A stretch of DNA of 64,000 nucleotides from an uncultured Flaviramulus sp. (GTDB taxonomy: Bacteria > Bacteroidota > Bacteroidia > Flavobacteriales > Flavobacteriaceae): assembly GCA_947495125.1 (NCBI GenBank), contig CANLXL010000007.1:124001-188000 (forward strand), given 5' to 3'. How positions within the stretch are numbered: position 1 is the stretch's first letter; every line of letters starts with the position of its first letter. The notes below the pieces were generated by a model. That model was not told the DNA's origin, did not search any database, and saw only the letters and a program-made list of their open reading frames with translations. Below are positions 37,229-47,720 of the stretch, piece by piece. The position numbers and the translations under genes are program-made.

Positions 37229-39334
37229 TTGGAGAATAACCTTATAATACCAAATAAAGTGACGTATCGTTTTTGTTTTTTACTATTGTTGATAACAACA
37301 TTATTATCATGTCAACAGAAATCAGAGTTCGTAATTGAGAATGATTTTCTTTCAAGAAGTCTAAAAATTGAGGAAGGAAAGTTAAGGACTACCCATGTTG
37401 TTAATAAACTTGCGGGTAAGACAATAAAGCCCGAAAATACAGCTGAGTTTCGACTTCGAATTTCAAAAGGAACAGATATAGAAAATTCAGACGTTGTATT
37501 GAGTTCTAATGATTTTGATTTTGAAGATGTTTTAAATGACTCTCCGTCGAGCCTTGTTTTTTTACTGAAAAATGAAACTCATGGAATTACGGTCGAAGTG
37601 CATTACGAATTAGACTCTCAAAAAAGGTATTTGAATAAATATCTTAAGGTTAGTACTGCAAGACCAATCACTTTAGAGTGTATTGACATAGAAGTGCTAA
37701 AACAAGAAAGTGTCTATCAACCATATCAAATGAAACAAATTACCGCTTGGGGACCATCAAAATGGCGACCTGGATTGGGGCAACCGCTTTTCATAAAACA
37801 AATGGCAGGTTTTTTAGGGACCGAATTTCCCGCGTCGTATAATTATGTGGAAGATAAAATAGCTTTTTGCGGTTACTTGTGGGGGAAGGAAATTAAAGCT
37901 AACGAAACCTATATGACCTATAAATCGGTTATTGGCGTTGGTGATGATTCAAATTTTATTCAGGATGCGTTTTTCGAATATATCGATCAAATTCGAATTC
38001 GGCCATTGCGCTTGCAAGTGCAATATAATAGCTGGTTCGATTTCGGACCTTCAGTGAGTAACGAATCGTTTTCTAAAAGTGTTAGAAAGGTAAGTGATGA
38101 GTTAAATACCAAACGTAGTGTTCCTCCATTTCGAGCTTTTGTTATCGATGATGGCTGGCAGGATTCTCACACCGATTGGAGCGATAAAGTATGGAAAGTA
38201 AATGAAAAGTTTGATGCCAATTTTAATACAAGTTTCAAGTTAGTAGAGGAGGCAGAATCTACTTTAGGGTTGTGGTTAAGCCCCGGGTGTAATTTTGGCG
38301 CACGCCCCGCAGTACCTATAATGCGAGAGAAAGGTCTGGAAGCGTTGGATGAGTATATGTCTCTTGCTGGGCCCAAATATATGCAACTGCTGGAAGATCG
38401 TATGCTGGAATTAACCACTCAAGGCGTTACCTATTTTAAATTAGACGGACTTTTTGGGCATTTGAATCGGCGGGAGTTCGATTTTAATGGAGACTATGGT
38501 GTTCCAACCATGAAACAACTAGATACTGAAGGATTTAAACCCGCCGATGAGCGCTTGAATGATGAAAAATACGATGAGCTTAAAACCTACTATCTGGTTG
38601 CAGGTACTGAGCGCTTGATGCAAATATTCGAAAAACAGCATAAAGTTAATCCCGATGTTTATATCGTCATTTCCAACGGTGCTTATTTGAGTCCGTGGTG
38701 GTTGCAATATATTGATGCGGTTTGGATGATTAACGCCGGTGACGCAGCCGGTGGGAGTAACCGAACGCAGGAACTAGTCTATCGAGATGGTGTATATTAC
38801 GATACCTGGGTAAGGGAAAAAACACAATTCCCTATTAATTCGGTATTTAATCATGAGCCTAAAAAAACCAAAACAGGAGAAAGTGTAAAACAATTTAGTG
38901 AATACTTATGGATGAACCTCTCGCGTGGAACGGGCTTCGTAGAGCTATATATTAAAACTGAAGCGCTTTCAGACTCCGATTGGGATGTGCTTGCCGATGG
39001 TTTAAAATGGACTCACAAGGTGTTTCCATATTTTAAATTTTCAAGGATGCACGGTGGTGACCCCAACGAAGATGCCGTATACGGATATTGTGGATTTAAT
39101 GAGAACGGGGGGTACGCGTCGTTTCATAATCCCTCAGAAACTGAAACGCAAACATACTCATTTACGCTTAACAGGCCTTTGGGATGTTTGGCATCATTGA
39201 ATCACTTAAGTGTGAGTTCCCCGCTTGCAAATGCAGGCGAATTTCAAACCGCAGAAACGGGGTATAATCAAACGATTAAAATCATATTAAAACCAAAAGA
39301 AGTGAAAATTCTCGAATTTGATCAGATTCAATGA
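37229..39334 (+). CDS. Clan GH-D (GH36-like) alpha-glycosidase lipoprotein
   Basis: The 701-residue product has an N-terminal beta domain, then an alpha-galactosidase-like barrel. FVIDDGWQD marks strand 1, TLGLWLSPG a middle strand, YFKLDGL the nucleophile strand (D406), and INAGDAAGG carries the likely acid/base D505. The signal ends LLSC. No ATG precedes it: the start is TTG at 37229 or GTG at 37259. The GTG leaves a standard 18-residue lipoprotein signal and may be the real start; an in-frame TAA lies at 37223. Substrate could be an alpha-galactoside or alpha-N-acetylgalactosaminide; family placement beyond clan GH-D is uncertain. Confidence 0.8.
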   Translation: MENNLIIPNKVTYRFCFLLLLITTLLSCQQKSEFVIENDFLSRSLKIEEGKLRTTHVVNKLAGKTIKPENTAEFRLRISKGTDIENSDVVLSSNDFDFEDVLNDSPSSLVFLLKNETHGITVEVHYELDSQKRYLNKYLKVSTARPITLECIDIEVLKQESVYQPYQMKQITAWGPSKWRPGLGQPLFIKQMAGFLGTEFPASYNYVEDKIAFCGYLWGKEIKANETYMTYKSVIGVGDDSNFIQDAFFEYIDQIRIRPLRLQVQYNSWFDFGPSVSNESFSKSVRKVSDELNTKRSVPPFRAFVIDDGWQDSHTDWSDKVWKVNEKFDANFNTSFKLVEEAESTLGLWLSPGCNFGARPAVPIMREKGLEALDEYMSLAGPKYMQLLEDRMLELTTQGVTYFKLDGLFGHLNRREFDFNGDYGVPTMKQLDTEGFKPADERLNDEKYDELKTYYLVAGTERLMQIFEKQHKVNPDVYIVISNGAYLSPWWLQYIDAVWMINAGDAAGGSNRTQELVYRDGVYYDTWVREKTQFPINSVFNHEPKKTKTGESVKQFSEYLWMNLSRGTGFVELYIKTEALSDSDWDVLADGLKWTHKVFPYFKFSRMHGGDPNEDAVYGYCGFNENGGYASFHNPSETETQTYSFTLNRPLGCLASLNHLSVSSPLANAGEFQTAETGYNQTIKIILKPKEVKILEFDQIQ

Positions 39335-39411
39335 TACCAATTAATGCATTAGAACAACAAATGATGCTAGCAATATTTTAAAAGCGTTGAAAATAATACA
39401 AAACTAAAACT

Positions 39412-41865
39412 ATGATTAGAAAATTAACTTTATTAATGATGCTTGTTTATGGCATGACCTCGTGTAATAAGAATGCCTTTCTTGAAAACGATTATTTTAA
39501 GATGTCATTGGATGAAAAGGGGAGAATTGTTGAATTACATCAAAAGGCATCCGGTGAAAATCTATTGATATCTGATTATAAGGTTTCTTTCATAACTATA
39601 GAGCATGAAGGAAATAATTATCCAATTTCAAGTTGGCAACATTCAGGAGACATATTGAAACTTAAATTCGATGAACTAGAGGCTGAAATGGATGTGAAGA
39701 TTATCAGTAAACCTGATTACCTAACCTTTGAAATTACAAGAATAGATTCTAAAAAGTTAATTGATAAAGTTGTTTTCGGACCTTACCATGTATTGCCTTC
39801 AGAAAAAATAGGGCAATCCATTGGTATTGCATACGATGATAATACGGCTGTTGGATTTATGGGGCTAAACCTTAAAAGTCGTGGCGGTTTTGAAATCATA
39901 GAACGAGAAAGGTTTGGGAATGCAGCCAAAAAGATTGAAGGCGGTGCTAGTTTAACAGGTTTTGTAAGAGATCGTTCAACATACCGTGTAGTGGATAATT
40001 GGGAGCAAAAGTTAGGGCGAGCGGTACCGGTTAACGATAGCGATGCCGAAATTTTAGGAGCGAAATTCGCGATGTACTGTGTGCCTTCAGAAAGCCTTAC
40101 AGCTGCGATTGAGAAGATTGTTTTAGAAGAAGGTTTGCCCCACATAAAGAATGGCAGTGAATGGAATAAGACCTCGAACTATTCTACATCCTCGAAATTT
40201 ATTATGTCTTATAATGTCAATAACATTGACGCATGTATTGATATTGCAAAAAAAGCTGGAATCACCTGTGTATATCACGGCGGAATTTTTGAAACCTGGG
40301 GAAACTTTAAAGTCCGAGAGAAAGACTTTCCTAATGGTTATCAGTCGGTAAGAGCGTGTTCCAATAAAGCGGAAGCGCAAGGGATTAACCTTGGTGCTCA
40401 TACCTTAACCAATTTTATAACCACGAACGATCCTCTGGTAACACCGAAGCCTCATTCAGGTCTGGTTTTAGCAGGAACAACAACCTTAGAAAAAGATATA
40501 TCAGAGACAGATAATGAGTTATGGCTCCTTGATGAGGCTATGCGACCAGCCTATCATGAGCCCGATTTAGATAAGGTAAACCCCAGATGGCGGGAACATA
40601 CAGCTGTGCGCATTGGTGATGAAATTATCGAGTATACCTTTGCCTCCGCTAGTGGTCAATTAATACTAAAAGAGTGTAAGCGTGGGGCTTTTGGTACGAA
40701 ACCCGTAGCACATCAAAAAGGAGAACAAGTTTCTCGACTGATGTCACATGGTTATAAAGTGTTTTTCCCGGATATTAATCTTCAGGATCAAATGGCTAAA
40801 AATCTGGCTAAATTCTTTAATGAGGCTAACCTGAAAAGAATTAGTTTCGATGGTATCGAAGGTGGTTTAGCCGCTGGTCATGGGGATTATGGCAGTGATC
40901 GTTTTGTCAAGGTTTTTTATGATCATCTTGAGAATCCTAATATCGTTGCTAATTCGTCGGATGTAACCCATTTTGGCTGGCATTATTTTTCGAACGAAAG
41001 TTGGGGTGAGCCATGGACCTCTAAAAATTTCAGAGAGGCGCATTTGGATCATCGCATTAAAGTGCAGAAAGGATTGAAGGAAGATTTACTGCCGAGGAAA
41101 ATGGGGCAATTTAGTATTAATAGTAAAACCACCAGAAAAGACATGGAATGGGTTATGGGCTTGGGAGCTGGCTATGATGCAGGTGTCGATTTTTATATTA
41201 GTCCGAATTTTGAAAAGATCAATAATGAAGCTGCCGATATTTTGTCCGAAATAAAGAAGTGGGAAAATGCAAGAATGAGTGGGCTTTTTACAGAAGCGCA
41301 AAAAGAAAAGCTTCGTGACCCGTATACGTTTTATGGTTTAGAACTAAAAAATGGTGTTGCAGAATTAGTATTTATAGAATCATGGGCACCCGAAGGGGGG
41401 CGTGCTTCAGGTTTAGACGAATCCAATACCTTACCCTCCATGATTTTGGAAAATACAACCAGTACTCCCGTCTCTCTGGATTACAAGCATATTAATATGA
41501 CTACAGAACCTGGGTTGCCAACCTCTTCAACATGGGAATATTTTTGCGCCGGACCAAAGCAAAAATTACAATACGTTATTCGACTTCCTAAAACGTCTAA
41601 AGAACCTGTCCATGGGGTGTATTTAAAAGTGGGGACGCAAAAATCGGGGATGCCATTTACATTAGAACCGGGTGATTATATTATTAATAAAGGAGACGCA
41701 GTTCTTAGGCACTATTCTGGTAATCATCAAATTAAAAATAAGGTGACACGTGAAACGAGTGTTTTCACTGTAAATGAAGGTCGAAATTTAATTGAATTCG
41801 ATTATAAAGGAAAAGGAAGAGTTGAGGGTCCCGAAATGATTGTCAACTTTAGAACGAAAAAGTAA
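39412..41865 (+). CDS. Clan GH-D-like glycosidase lipoprotein with an inserted phage-tail-like module
   Basis: The 817-residue protein has a lipoprotein signal ending MTSC (Cys18), an N-terminal beta domain (to about 260) and a TIM barrel. FIMSYNV and VYHGGIFETWG are early strands, and LKRISFDGIEGG gives a likely nucleophile D480. The barrel is interrupted near residues 350-440 by a small beta module containing VRIGDEIIEYT and RGAFGTKPVAHQKGEQV (R424). That wording matches a module I know from phage tail proteins. I do not recognise the exact family. Together with the GH36-like neighbour it suggests removal of alpha-linked sugars in the periplasm. Confidence 0.7.
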   Translation: MIRKLTLLMMLVYGMTSCNKNAFLENDYFKMSLDEKGRIVELHQKASGENLLISDYKVSFITIEHEGNNYPISSWQHSGDILKLKFDELEAEMDVKIISKPDYLTFEITRIDSKKLIDKVVFGPYHVLPSEKIGQSIGIAYDDNTAVGFMGLNLKSRGGFEIIERERFGNAAKKIEGGASLTGFVRDRSTYRVVDNWEQKLGRAVPVNDSDAEILGAKFAMYCVPSESLTAAIEKIVLEEGLPHIKNGSEWNKTSNYSTSSKFIMSYNVNNIDACIDIAKKAGITCVYHGGIFETWGNFKVREKDFPNGYQSVRACSNKAEAQGINLGAHTLTNFITTNDPLVTPKPHSGLVLAGTTTLEKDISETDNELWLLDEAMRPAYHEPDLDKVNPRWREHTAVRIGDEIIEYTFASASGQLILKECKRGAFGTKPVAHQKGEQVSRLMSHGYKVFFPDINLQDQMAKNLAKFFNEANLKRISFDGIEGGLAAGHGDYGSDRFVKVFYDHLENPNIVANSSDVTHFGWHYFSNESWGEPWTSKNFREAHLDHRIKVQKGLKEDLLPRKMGQFSINSKTTRKDMEWVMGLGAGYDAGVDFYISPNFEKINNEAADILSEIKKWENARMSGLFTEAQKEKLRDPYTFYGLELKNGVAELVFIESWAPEGGRASGLDESNTLPSMILENTTSTPVSLDYKHINMTTEPGLPTSSTWEYFCAGPKQKLQYVIRLPKTSKEPVHGVYLKVGTQKSGMPFTLEPGDYIINKGDAVLRHYSGNHQIKNKVTRETSVFTVNEGRNLIEFDYKGKGRVEGPEMIVNFRTKK

Positions 41866-41904
41866 ATAGTTTAAGATATAACATTTAAAAATTAACGTGT
41901 TAAA

Positions 41905-44900
41905 ATGATAAAAGCTAGTACAACATTATACACCCTGATTTTGGTCTTCATGATGGTTTTTTCTGCTATGGGGCAATCTAACGATGATAAAGAAAAGTTC
42001 CACATTTTTATTCTTATGGGACAGTCTAATATGGCAGGGTATGGGGAGGAGTTATCGGAAGATAAGCAACCCATCGAAAACGTTAAAATGTTACGCGGAT
42101 GGACTAAAGAAAAGAAGAGGTTCTTCTGGGAAGAAGCAAAACATCCCATACATAACCGTTTAGGAAGCGACCAGTTTGGGTTGTCAGGTCCATTTGCTAA
42201 AGCTTACCGGGATGCACATCCTGGAGTTACAGTCGGTTTAATACCTGTTGCCTACGGAGGGGCGGAAATCGCATCACTTAAGAAAGGAACAGATGTTTAT
42301 AAAGATGCGGTCAATAAAACAAAATGGGCTGGCAAACAAGGTGTTATAAAAGGCGTATTATGGCATCAGGGAGAATCAGATACGGTAGATCCTGAAAAAG
42401 CAAGTCGTTATGGAGATCAACTTAAGCAACTTATTTTAGATTTTCGAAAGGATATAAAAGCCCCGAACTTACCTTTCATTGTAGGGAATTTAGGAGAGTT
42501 CTATGGTACCGGACCGGATCATAACGCCCCCCAGCGTGTCAAACAAATTGATCAAGTTCGTCAAAGTCTTAGAGAAATGCCTAATAAACTAGAGGATATG
42601 GCCTTTGTAGAATCGGTAGGTTTAAAAGCCAGAGAACGACATCAGGTGCATTTCGATAGGGCTTCATTAATCACTTTTGGGAAACGTTATGCGGCGGCTT
42701 TCGAGACCCTCGATCTTGGGAATGAGCCCACAATTAATTCTAGTGCGGATTGGATATTAGATAGTTCAGCATTTAAAGCAGGAGTTTTTAAAGGAAACCA
42801 AAGTGATGAGATCGTGCTGTCCAATAATATCATTTCAAGAACGTTTAAAATGACTCCAAATGCGGCGACTACAAGTATAAAGGTTATCAATAAACAAGAA
42901 GAACATATTCGTGCGGTCAAGCCTGAAGCGGTTTTGTCATTGAATGGATTTACAGTGAATGTAGGTGGTTTGACCGGTCAATCCAATTTAGCATTTTTAT
43001 ATCCGGATTGGATAAATAATTTGAAGGCAGATCCCTTGTCATTCAAATTTACCGGTTTTAAGATTGGTACTCCTGAAAAAAGGCTTGAATGGAAACAAGT
43101 ACGTCATACAGTGCCGAACGTACAATGGCCGCCAAATGGTGTAAAGTTGCAGATGGATTATCAACTTACCGATGTGGCATCGGAAGATTTAATTACTCTG
43201 GCAAAGGAAAGTAGTACCGGACGTCGGGAGATTTATCGTGATGATTTTGCTACAATGAAAGCGGTTTGGAATATTCGTAAAAGTGGAAGTCATGAAAGAA
43301 GTTCTTTTGTAAACGAAGGCAAACCGGGAGAGATTTATACACCCAATAATACTGCCGTTTTTGCAGAATACAAGTTGCCTGAAGGAACAGGTTTAGTGGA
43401 GACTTCGATTGATGCGGGTACTGATGTTAGTGGGTTCTGGGGGCCGGGAATTGCTTTGTTATGGAATGACAAAACGATCAAGTTTAATATGAGACCCGGA
43501 AATGAATCAGGTTCAAAGAATAATGGTGCCTGGAGGTTTACCGTTTTTGACGGGAAACGAGAAAATACGCGTGCCGGTGGAAAGGATAATGTCGATTTTA
43601 GCGGAACATGGTTCTTACGACTCAGAATCGATCAGTCAAAAGTATATTGTGAAGCCAAACCAAAAGAAGGAAAATGGAAAACCTACCAGGTTATAGATTT
43701 TGAAAAAGAAGTTCCTGATCCGGTTGCCGTCAGAATAGGAAAGTTAGGGAGAAACGCTTTGGGCGAAGATCATGTAGTACCGGGAAAATTAGTGCGTTTG
43801 ACCATCAACGAATTTTCAGCCTATGGCAAGCTGAATCAGAAAGAAATGCAAAAATTAAAGTCAAAATTAACCGACTTACAAAAGGTAGTCGTTTCGGTAA
43901 ACTACGAGTTATACGATGGAGTTCCTGTGCTATCAAAATGGGTCTCCATAAAAAATAACTCGGATCAACCGGTTAAAGTGGATCAGATTATTTCTGAATA
44001 TTTGGGTATCGCCGATCACAATCCCTATGGTGGTTACCGTGGTCGTGAAGATTTAAAGGTGAAACCTAATATTCATTTTGAAACTGATTATGCGTTTTCT
44101 GCAATGGCAGCTAGAGTAGCGAGTAATCAGACCGTGCATTGGGGGACGGATCAGGATTATGTGACTCAAATTTCATGGATTCAGGACATTTCTAATACCA
44201 TGAGAATATATCCCGATAATGGGTATCATCTTAATGTAAAACAAGGGGAATCTTTCGAATCTATTCGATCTTATATGATTCCTTATGATTCATATGACAA
44301 AGAGCGCAATGGTTTGGCACAACGTAAAATGTATCGTACTATAGCTCCTTGGATAACAGAAAACCCTATGATGTTCCATATTACAAGTTCCAAATGGGAT
44401 GATTACACTAATGGGATTGATCAGGCCTCTGAAGTTGGATACGAAATGGTTAACTTTTCGTTTGGGAGTGGTTTCAATCCTGAAGATGAGAGCGATAAGA
44501 ATTATGCTCAGATGAAGAAATATGCAGCCTATGCCGATACAAAAGGAATAAAAATAGGAACCTATTCGTTATTGGCTTCCAGGAGTATAAGTAAGAAAGA
44601 CGATGTTATTAATCCGAATACGGGAAAACCGGGTGGCTTTGCAACTTTCGGGAATTCCCCCTGCTTAGAGAGTGCATGGGGACAGGACTATTTTCGAAAA
44701 ATGTATCGTATGTTTTCCGAAACGGGTTTTATGACCTTCACACATGATGGTAGTTATCCCGGAGATGTTTGCGCTTCTACAGAACATCCCGGGCATGAAG
44801 GTTTGGGAGATTCTCAGTATAAGCAATGGAAACGAATCACAGATTTCTATAAATGGAGTAAAGCAAATGGGATCTATTTACGTGTTCCGGATTATTATTA

Positions 44901-45537
44901 TTTAACAGGTTCTAATCAGAATGGGGTTGGTTATCGTGAAAATAATTGGTCGTTGCCACGTCGTCATCAATTAATTCATACACGCCAGAATATTTTTGAC
45001 GGTACCTGGGAAAGCACACCATCCATGCGTTGGAGTTTTATACCATTGGCGCAATACCATGGTGGGGGAGCTGCCGCAACCATAGAACCTTTGAACGAGC
45101 ATCTCGATCACTACGAAATGATGTTGGCAAGTAATATAGGTATGGGGATACAATCTGCCTTGAGAGGACCACGCTTATATGATACTGAAAAAACCAAAAG
45201 TATGGTAAAACGGGTAGTAGGTTGGTATAAAAAATATCGAGACATTTTGGAAAGCGACATTCTTCATTTACGTCGCGCAGATGGCAGAGATTTGGATTAT
45301 ATGATGCATGTAAACCCAAATTTAAAAGAAAAAGGTTTGCTGATGGTATTTAATCCAACAGATAATGTGATTACAAAAAAGATAAAAGTGCCTTTGTATT
45401 ATACAGGATTGAAAGATCAGGCCAGTATTCGTGAACAAGAAGGAAAAGCGACTTCTTTCAAGTTGAATAGAGCATATGAAGTGGAGCTTGAGGTCACGGT
45501 TCAGCCTAACTGGTATAATTGGTTTGTCATTGAATAA
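41905..45537 (+). CDS. SASA/SGNH esterase fused to a clan GH-D-like glycosidase
   Basis: The 1210-residue protein has a signal peptide ending SAMGQ. The N-terminal sialate-O-acetylesterase-like domain (about 30-270) carries ILMGQSNMAG with Ser41, WHQGESD, and QVHFD with His249. The family usually has Asp three residues before that His; here the position is His246, so the triad may be altered. A concanavalin-like module follows (about 440-640), then an alpha-galactosidase-like TIM barrel (about 810-1130, including FTHDGSYPGDVC) and a C-terminal beta domain. It probably deacetylates and hydrolyses the same decorated sugar in the periplasm. Its gene lies 39 bases after the previous glycosidase gene. 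Confidence 0.8.
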   Translation: MIKASTTLYTLILVFMMVFSAMGQSNDDKEKFHIFILMGQSNMAGYGEELSEDKQPIENVKMLRGWTKEKKRFFWEEAKHPIHNRLGSDQFGLSGPFAKAYRDAHPGVTVGLIPVAYGGAEIASLKKGTDVYKDAVNKTKWAGKQGVIKGVLWHQGESDTVDPEKASRYGDQLKQLILDFRKDIKAPNLPFIVGNLGEFYGTGPDHNAPQRVKQIDQVRQSLREMPNKLEDMAFVESVGLKARERHQVHFDRASLITFGKRYAAAFETLDLGNEPTINSSADWILDSSAFKAGVFKGNQSDEIVLSNNIISRTFKMTPNAATTSIKVINKQEEHIRAVKPEAVLSLNGFTVNVGGLTGQSNLAFLYPDWINNLKADPLSFKFTGFKIGTPEKRLEWKQVRHTVPNVQWPPNGVKLQMDYQLTDVASEDLITLAKESSTGRREIYRDDFATMKAVWNIRKSGSHERSSFVNEGKPGEIYTPNNTAVFAEYKLPEGTGLVETSIDAGTDVSGFWGPGIALLWNDKTIKFNMRPGNESGSKNNGAWRFTVFDGKRENTRAGGKDNVDFSGTWFLRLRIDQSKVYCEAKPKEGKWKTYQVIDFEKEVPDPVAVRIGKLGRNALGEDHVVPGKLVRLTINEFSAYGKLNQKEMQKLKSKLTDLQKVVVSVNYELYDGVPVLSKWVSIKNNSDQPVKVDQIISEYLGIADHNPYGGYRGREDLKVKPNIHFETDYAFSAMAARVASNQTVHWGTDQDYVTQISWIQDISNTMRIYPDNGYHLNVKQGESFESIRSYMIPYDSYDKERNGLAQRKMYRTIAPWITENPMMFHITSSKWDDYTNGIDQASEVGYEMVNFSFGSGFNPEDESDKNYAQMKKYAAYADTKGIKIGTYSLLASRSISKKDDVINPNTGKPGGFATFGNSPCLESAWGQDYFRKMYRMFSETGFMTFTHDGSYPGDVCASTEHPGHEGLGDSQYKQWKRITDFYKWSKANGIYLRVPDYYYLTGSNQNGVGYRENNWSLPRRHQLIHTRQNIFDGTWESTPSMRWSFIPLAQYHGGGAAATIEPLNEHLDHYEMMLASNIGMGIQSALRGPRLYDTEKTKSMVKRVVGWYKKYRDILESDILHLRRADGRDLDYMMHVNPNLKEKGLLMVFNPTDNVITKKIKVPLYYTGLKDQASIREQEGKATSFKLNRAYEVELEVTVQPNWYNWFVIE

Positions 45538-45566
45538 AGTAAATGAAGTATTAAAAAAATAAACAA

Positions 45567-47657
45567 ATGAAAAGTAAAACGATATTAATCTTGGTAATTT
45601 ATAGTACGCTATTTGCATGGTCATGTTCTAAATATCAAACAAAAAAAGAGTTAAGCATTGAGACTTTACTCAGGGAAATGGTAAATAGGGAGCAAATAAC
45701 TAATTTTCCAATAACTAGTTACCAATCTCTTCAAGCCAGCAGCTACAATAGAGAATCGATATCACCTGATAAACCAGGTTGGTTTGCAGATAGTGATGGC
45801 ATTGGTTTTATAAGAACCGAAGAGAACAATGGAAAAAAAGAATGGGTGATTATGGAAGATGAAGGCCCTGGTGTCATTACCAAGATTTGGGCAGTGTGTT
45901 TCTATTATGGATTGGATAATACAACCGGAGCTAACATTAATTTTTATTTGGATGGAGAGACGACTCCAACTATTTCTACCAACTTTTTTAAGCTTGTAAA
46001 AGGACAGGATTTCGTAAAACCACCATTTGCGGACGAATCGACCAGAGCAGGGAATTTGTATTTTCCGATACCTTATGCTAAGCGTTGTAAGATTACTATG
46101 GATGACAAAGCATTCTACAATATTATTAATTATAGAAAATATCCTGAAGGCACAAACATAAAAACCTTTAGTATGGAAGACTTTGAAAAGACACGTAATG
46201 TACAAAATGAGGTAGCCGGTATACTCAATACGAAACCAGATATCAGTGGAAAGAAAAGTACGACTATTAAGGTTTTGAAAAAAGGAAACCCTATTGAAAT
46301 GAAATTTGACGCAGGAGGAGCCATTAAACAGTTGGAAATTTCATTAAGTGAAACCGATAATATAGCTCAAGCCCTGCGTTCAGTGGTGTTAAGAGCGGAA
46401 TTTGACGGTGAAGAAACCATATGGGTGCCTGTGGGAGATTTTTTTAATAACGTAAGTAAAAGTCAAGCTTACGAGATGTGGGAACGCTCGGTAAAACCAG
46501 ATGGCACAATGGTTTGTCGTTGGACAATGCCCTTTAAAAAAGACGCGAAAATATACCTGGATAATTTTGGAGACAAGAGTGTGAAAGCCAAACTTACGGT
46601 AACAACCGATAATTATAAATGGACTGAAAACGCCATGCATTTTTATGCCACATGGCAAATGGATAATCCAACTCCGACCTTTCCTTTGTTTGACTTCAAT
46701 TTTTTGAGTGCTACAGGAAAAGGCGTTATTGTTGGTGATGAATGGTCCGTACTCAATCCTATTGAAGGTTGGTGGGGTGAAGGCGACGAAAAAATATATA
46801 TTGATGATGACCTCGAAGATAATTTCCCCTCTCATTTTGGTACAGGAACAGAGGATTATTACGGATGGGCAGGAGGTAAGGTTCCTACTCCGGCCGATGA
46901 ATTTTCCAAACCCTTTTTAGGCAATATTATTGTTGGTGCAAAATCTAAGGGCTATAACGTATGCACAAGAACACGTGTTTTAGATGCCATACCTTTTAGA
47001 AAGCAAATTCAGTTCGATATAGAATCATCATGCGGTAAACGGAGTAAGTCACACTTTTTACAGTATGCGCAAACCACGTTCTGGTATGGCCTTCCGGGAG
47101 TTAAGCATAACAAAAAGCCTTTACCTGAATTTGCATCTGCAACATTACCTTCGGTAGCCGACTTAGAACAGGAAATAGAGAAAGCCAAAGGGTCTCAATA
47201 TGTAGTAGATCATGCTTTGGAAGCGGAGTTATTACCTGTGATTAACAAAAGTACTTCGGTTGAAGAGAATTTTGATAAAATCCCAATGTGGGGTGAAATA
47301 AGCTCTGGAGCCATGAAGAATATATGGTTTGAGCAAACTTCAGATTATGCAGAGCTTAAGATAACAGAGCAATTTGAAAAAGCAAAAATTAACATTTGCG
47401 CGGCTGTTGGTCCTAATAGTGGCAGTTTCGATATTTATGTTAATGGTATTAAAAAAGGAAGTCAGGATTTGTATTCAAACCATGAAGGTGTTACAAATCC
47501 TTATTTGGATCTGGGTATTTGCGAACCTGTGAATAACGCGTTCATCATTAAATTCGAATTTACCGAGGGTAACCCAAAATCCAGAGCAAATAAAGGAAAG
47601 TATGCTTTAGGAGTTGATTTCTTCCTAATTGAGAATGACTTTCTCAAACGAGATTAA
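45567..47657 (+). CDS. GH172 (DUF2961) glycosidase lipoprotein
   Basis: The 696-residue protein has a lipoprotein signal ending AWSC (Cys20). Two DUF2961 jelly-roll halves are visible: WVIMEDEGPGVITKIW near residues 90-105 and GEGDEKIYIDDD to FPSHFGTGTEDYYGW near 404-433. E408 and E429 are 21 residues apart, the spacing I recall for the catalytic Glu pair of a characterised GH172 enzyme. Known members act on D-arabinofuranosides or make difructose anhydride. A C-terminal beta module (about 570-696) follows. The substrate here is unknown, but a furanosidase activity is the first guess. Confidence 0.85.
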   Translation: MKSKTILILVIYSTLFAWSCSKYQTKKELSIETLLREMVNREQITNFPITSYQSLQASSYNRESISPDKPGWFADSDGIGFIRTEENNGKKEWVIMEDEGPGVITKIWAVCFYYGLDNTTGANINFYLDGETTPTISTNFFKLVKGQDFVKPPFADESTRAGNLYFPIPYAKRCKITMDDKAFYNIINYRKYPEGTNIKTFSMEDFEKTRNVQNEVAGILNTKPDISGKKSTTIKVLKKGNPIEMKFDAGGAIKQLEISLSETDNIAQALRSVVLRAEFDGEETIWVPVGDFFNNVSKSQAYEMWERSVKPDGTMVCRWTMPFKKDAKIYLDNFGDKSVKAKLTVTTDNYKWTENAMHFYATWQMDNPTPTFPLFDFNFLSATGKGVIVGDEWSVLNPIEGWWGEGDEKIYIDDDLEDNFPSHFGTGTEDYYGWAGGKVPTPADEFSKPFLGNIIVGAKSKGYNVCTRTRVLDAIPFRKQIQFDIESSCGKRSKSHFLQYAQTTFWYGLPGVKHNKKPLPEFASATLPSVADLEQEIEKAKGSQYVVDHALEAELLPVINKSTSVEENFDKIPMWGEISSGAMKNIWFEQTSDYAELKITEQFEKAKINICAAVGPNSGSFDIYVNGIKKGSQDLYSNHEGVTNPYLDLGICEPVNNAFIIKFEFTEGNPKSRANKGKYALGVDFFLIENDFLKRD

Positions 47658-47682
47658 AAGGTGAACAGATGCTGTTTGATTT

Positions 47683-47710
47683 ATAGTTAAAATAGTTAAC
47701 AAATAGTTAA
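47683..47710. repeat. Three direct repeats ATAGTTAA upstream of the LamG-EEP genes
   Basis: ATAGTTAA occurs at 47683-47690, 47692-47699 and 47703-47710, with steps of 9 and 11 bases. They lie 29 bases before the TATATTTG box at 47739. This is a plausible operator, perhaps for the LamG-AraC regulator, but no protein match can be tested here. Confidence 0.45.
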
Positions 47711-47720
47711 AAATTTCAAA

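Noticed and set aside
46389..46835. A 148-codon minus-strand frame inside the GH172 gene
   Set aside because: Antisense to the conserved catalytic region of a well-supported gene.
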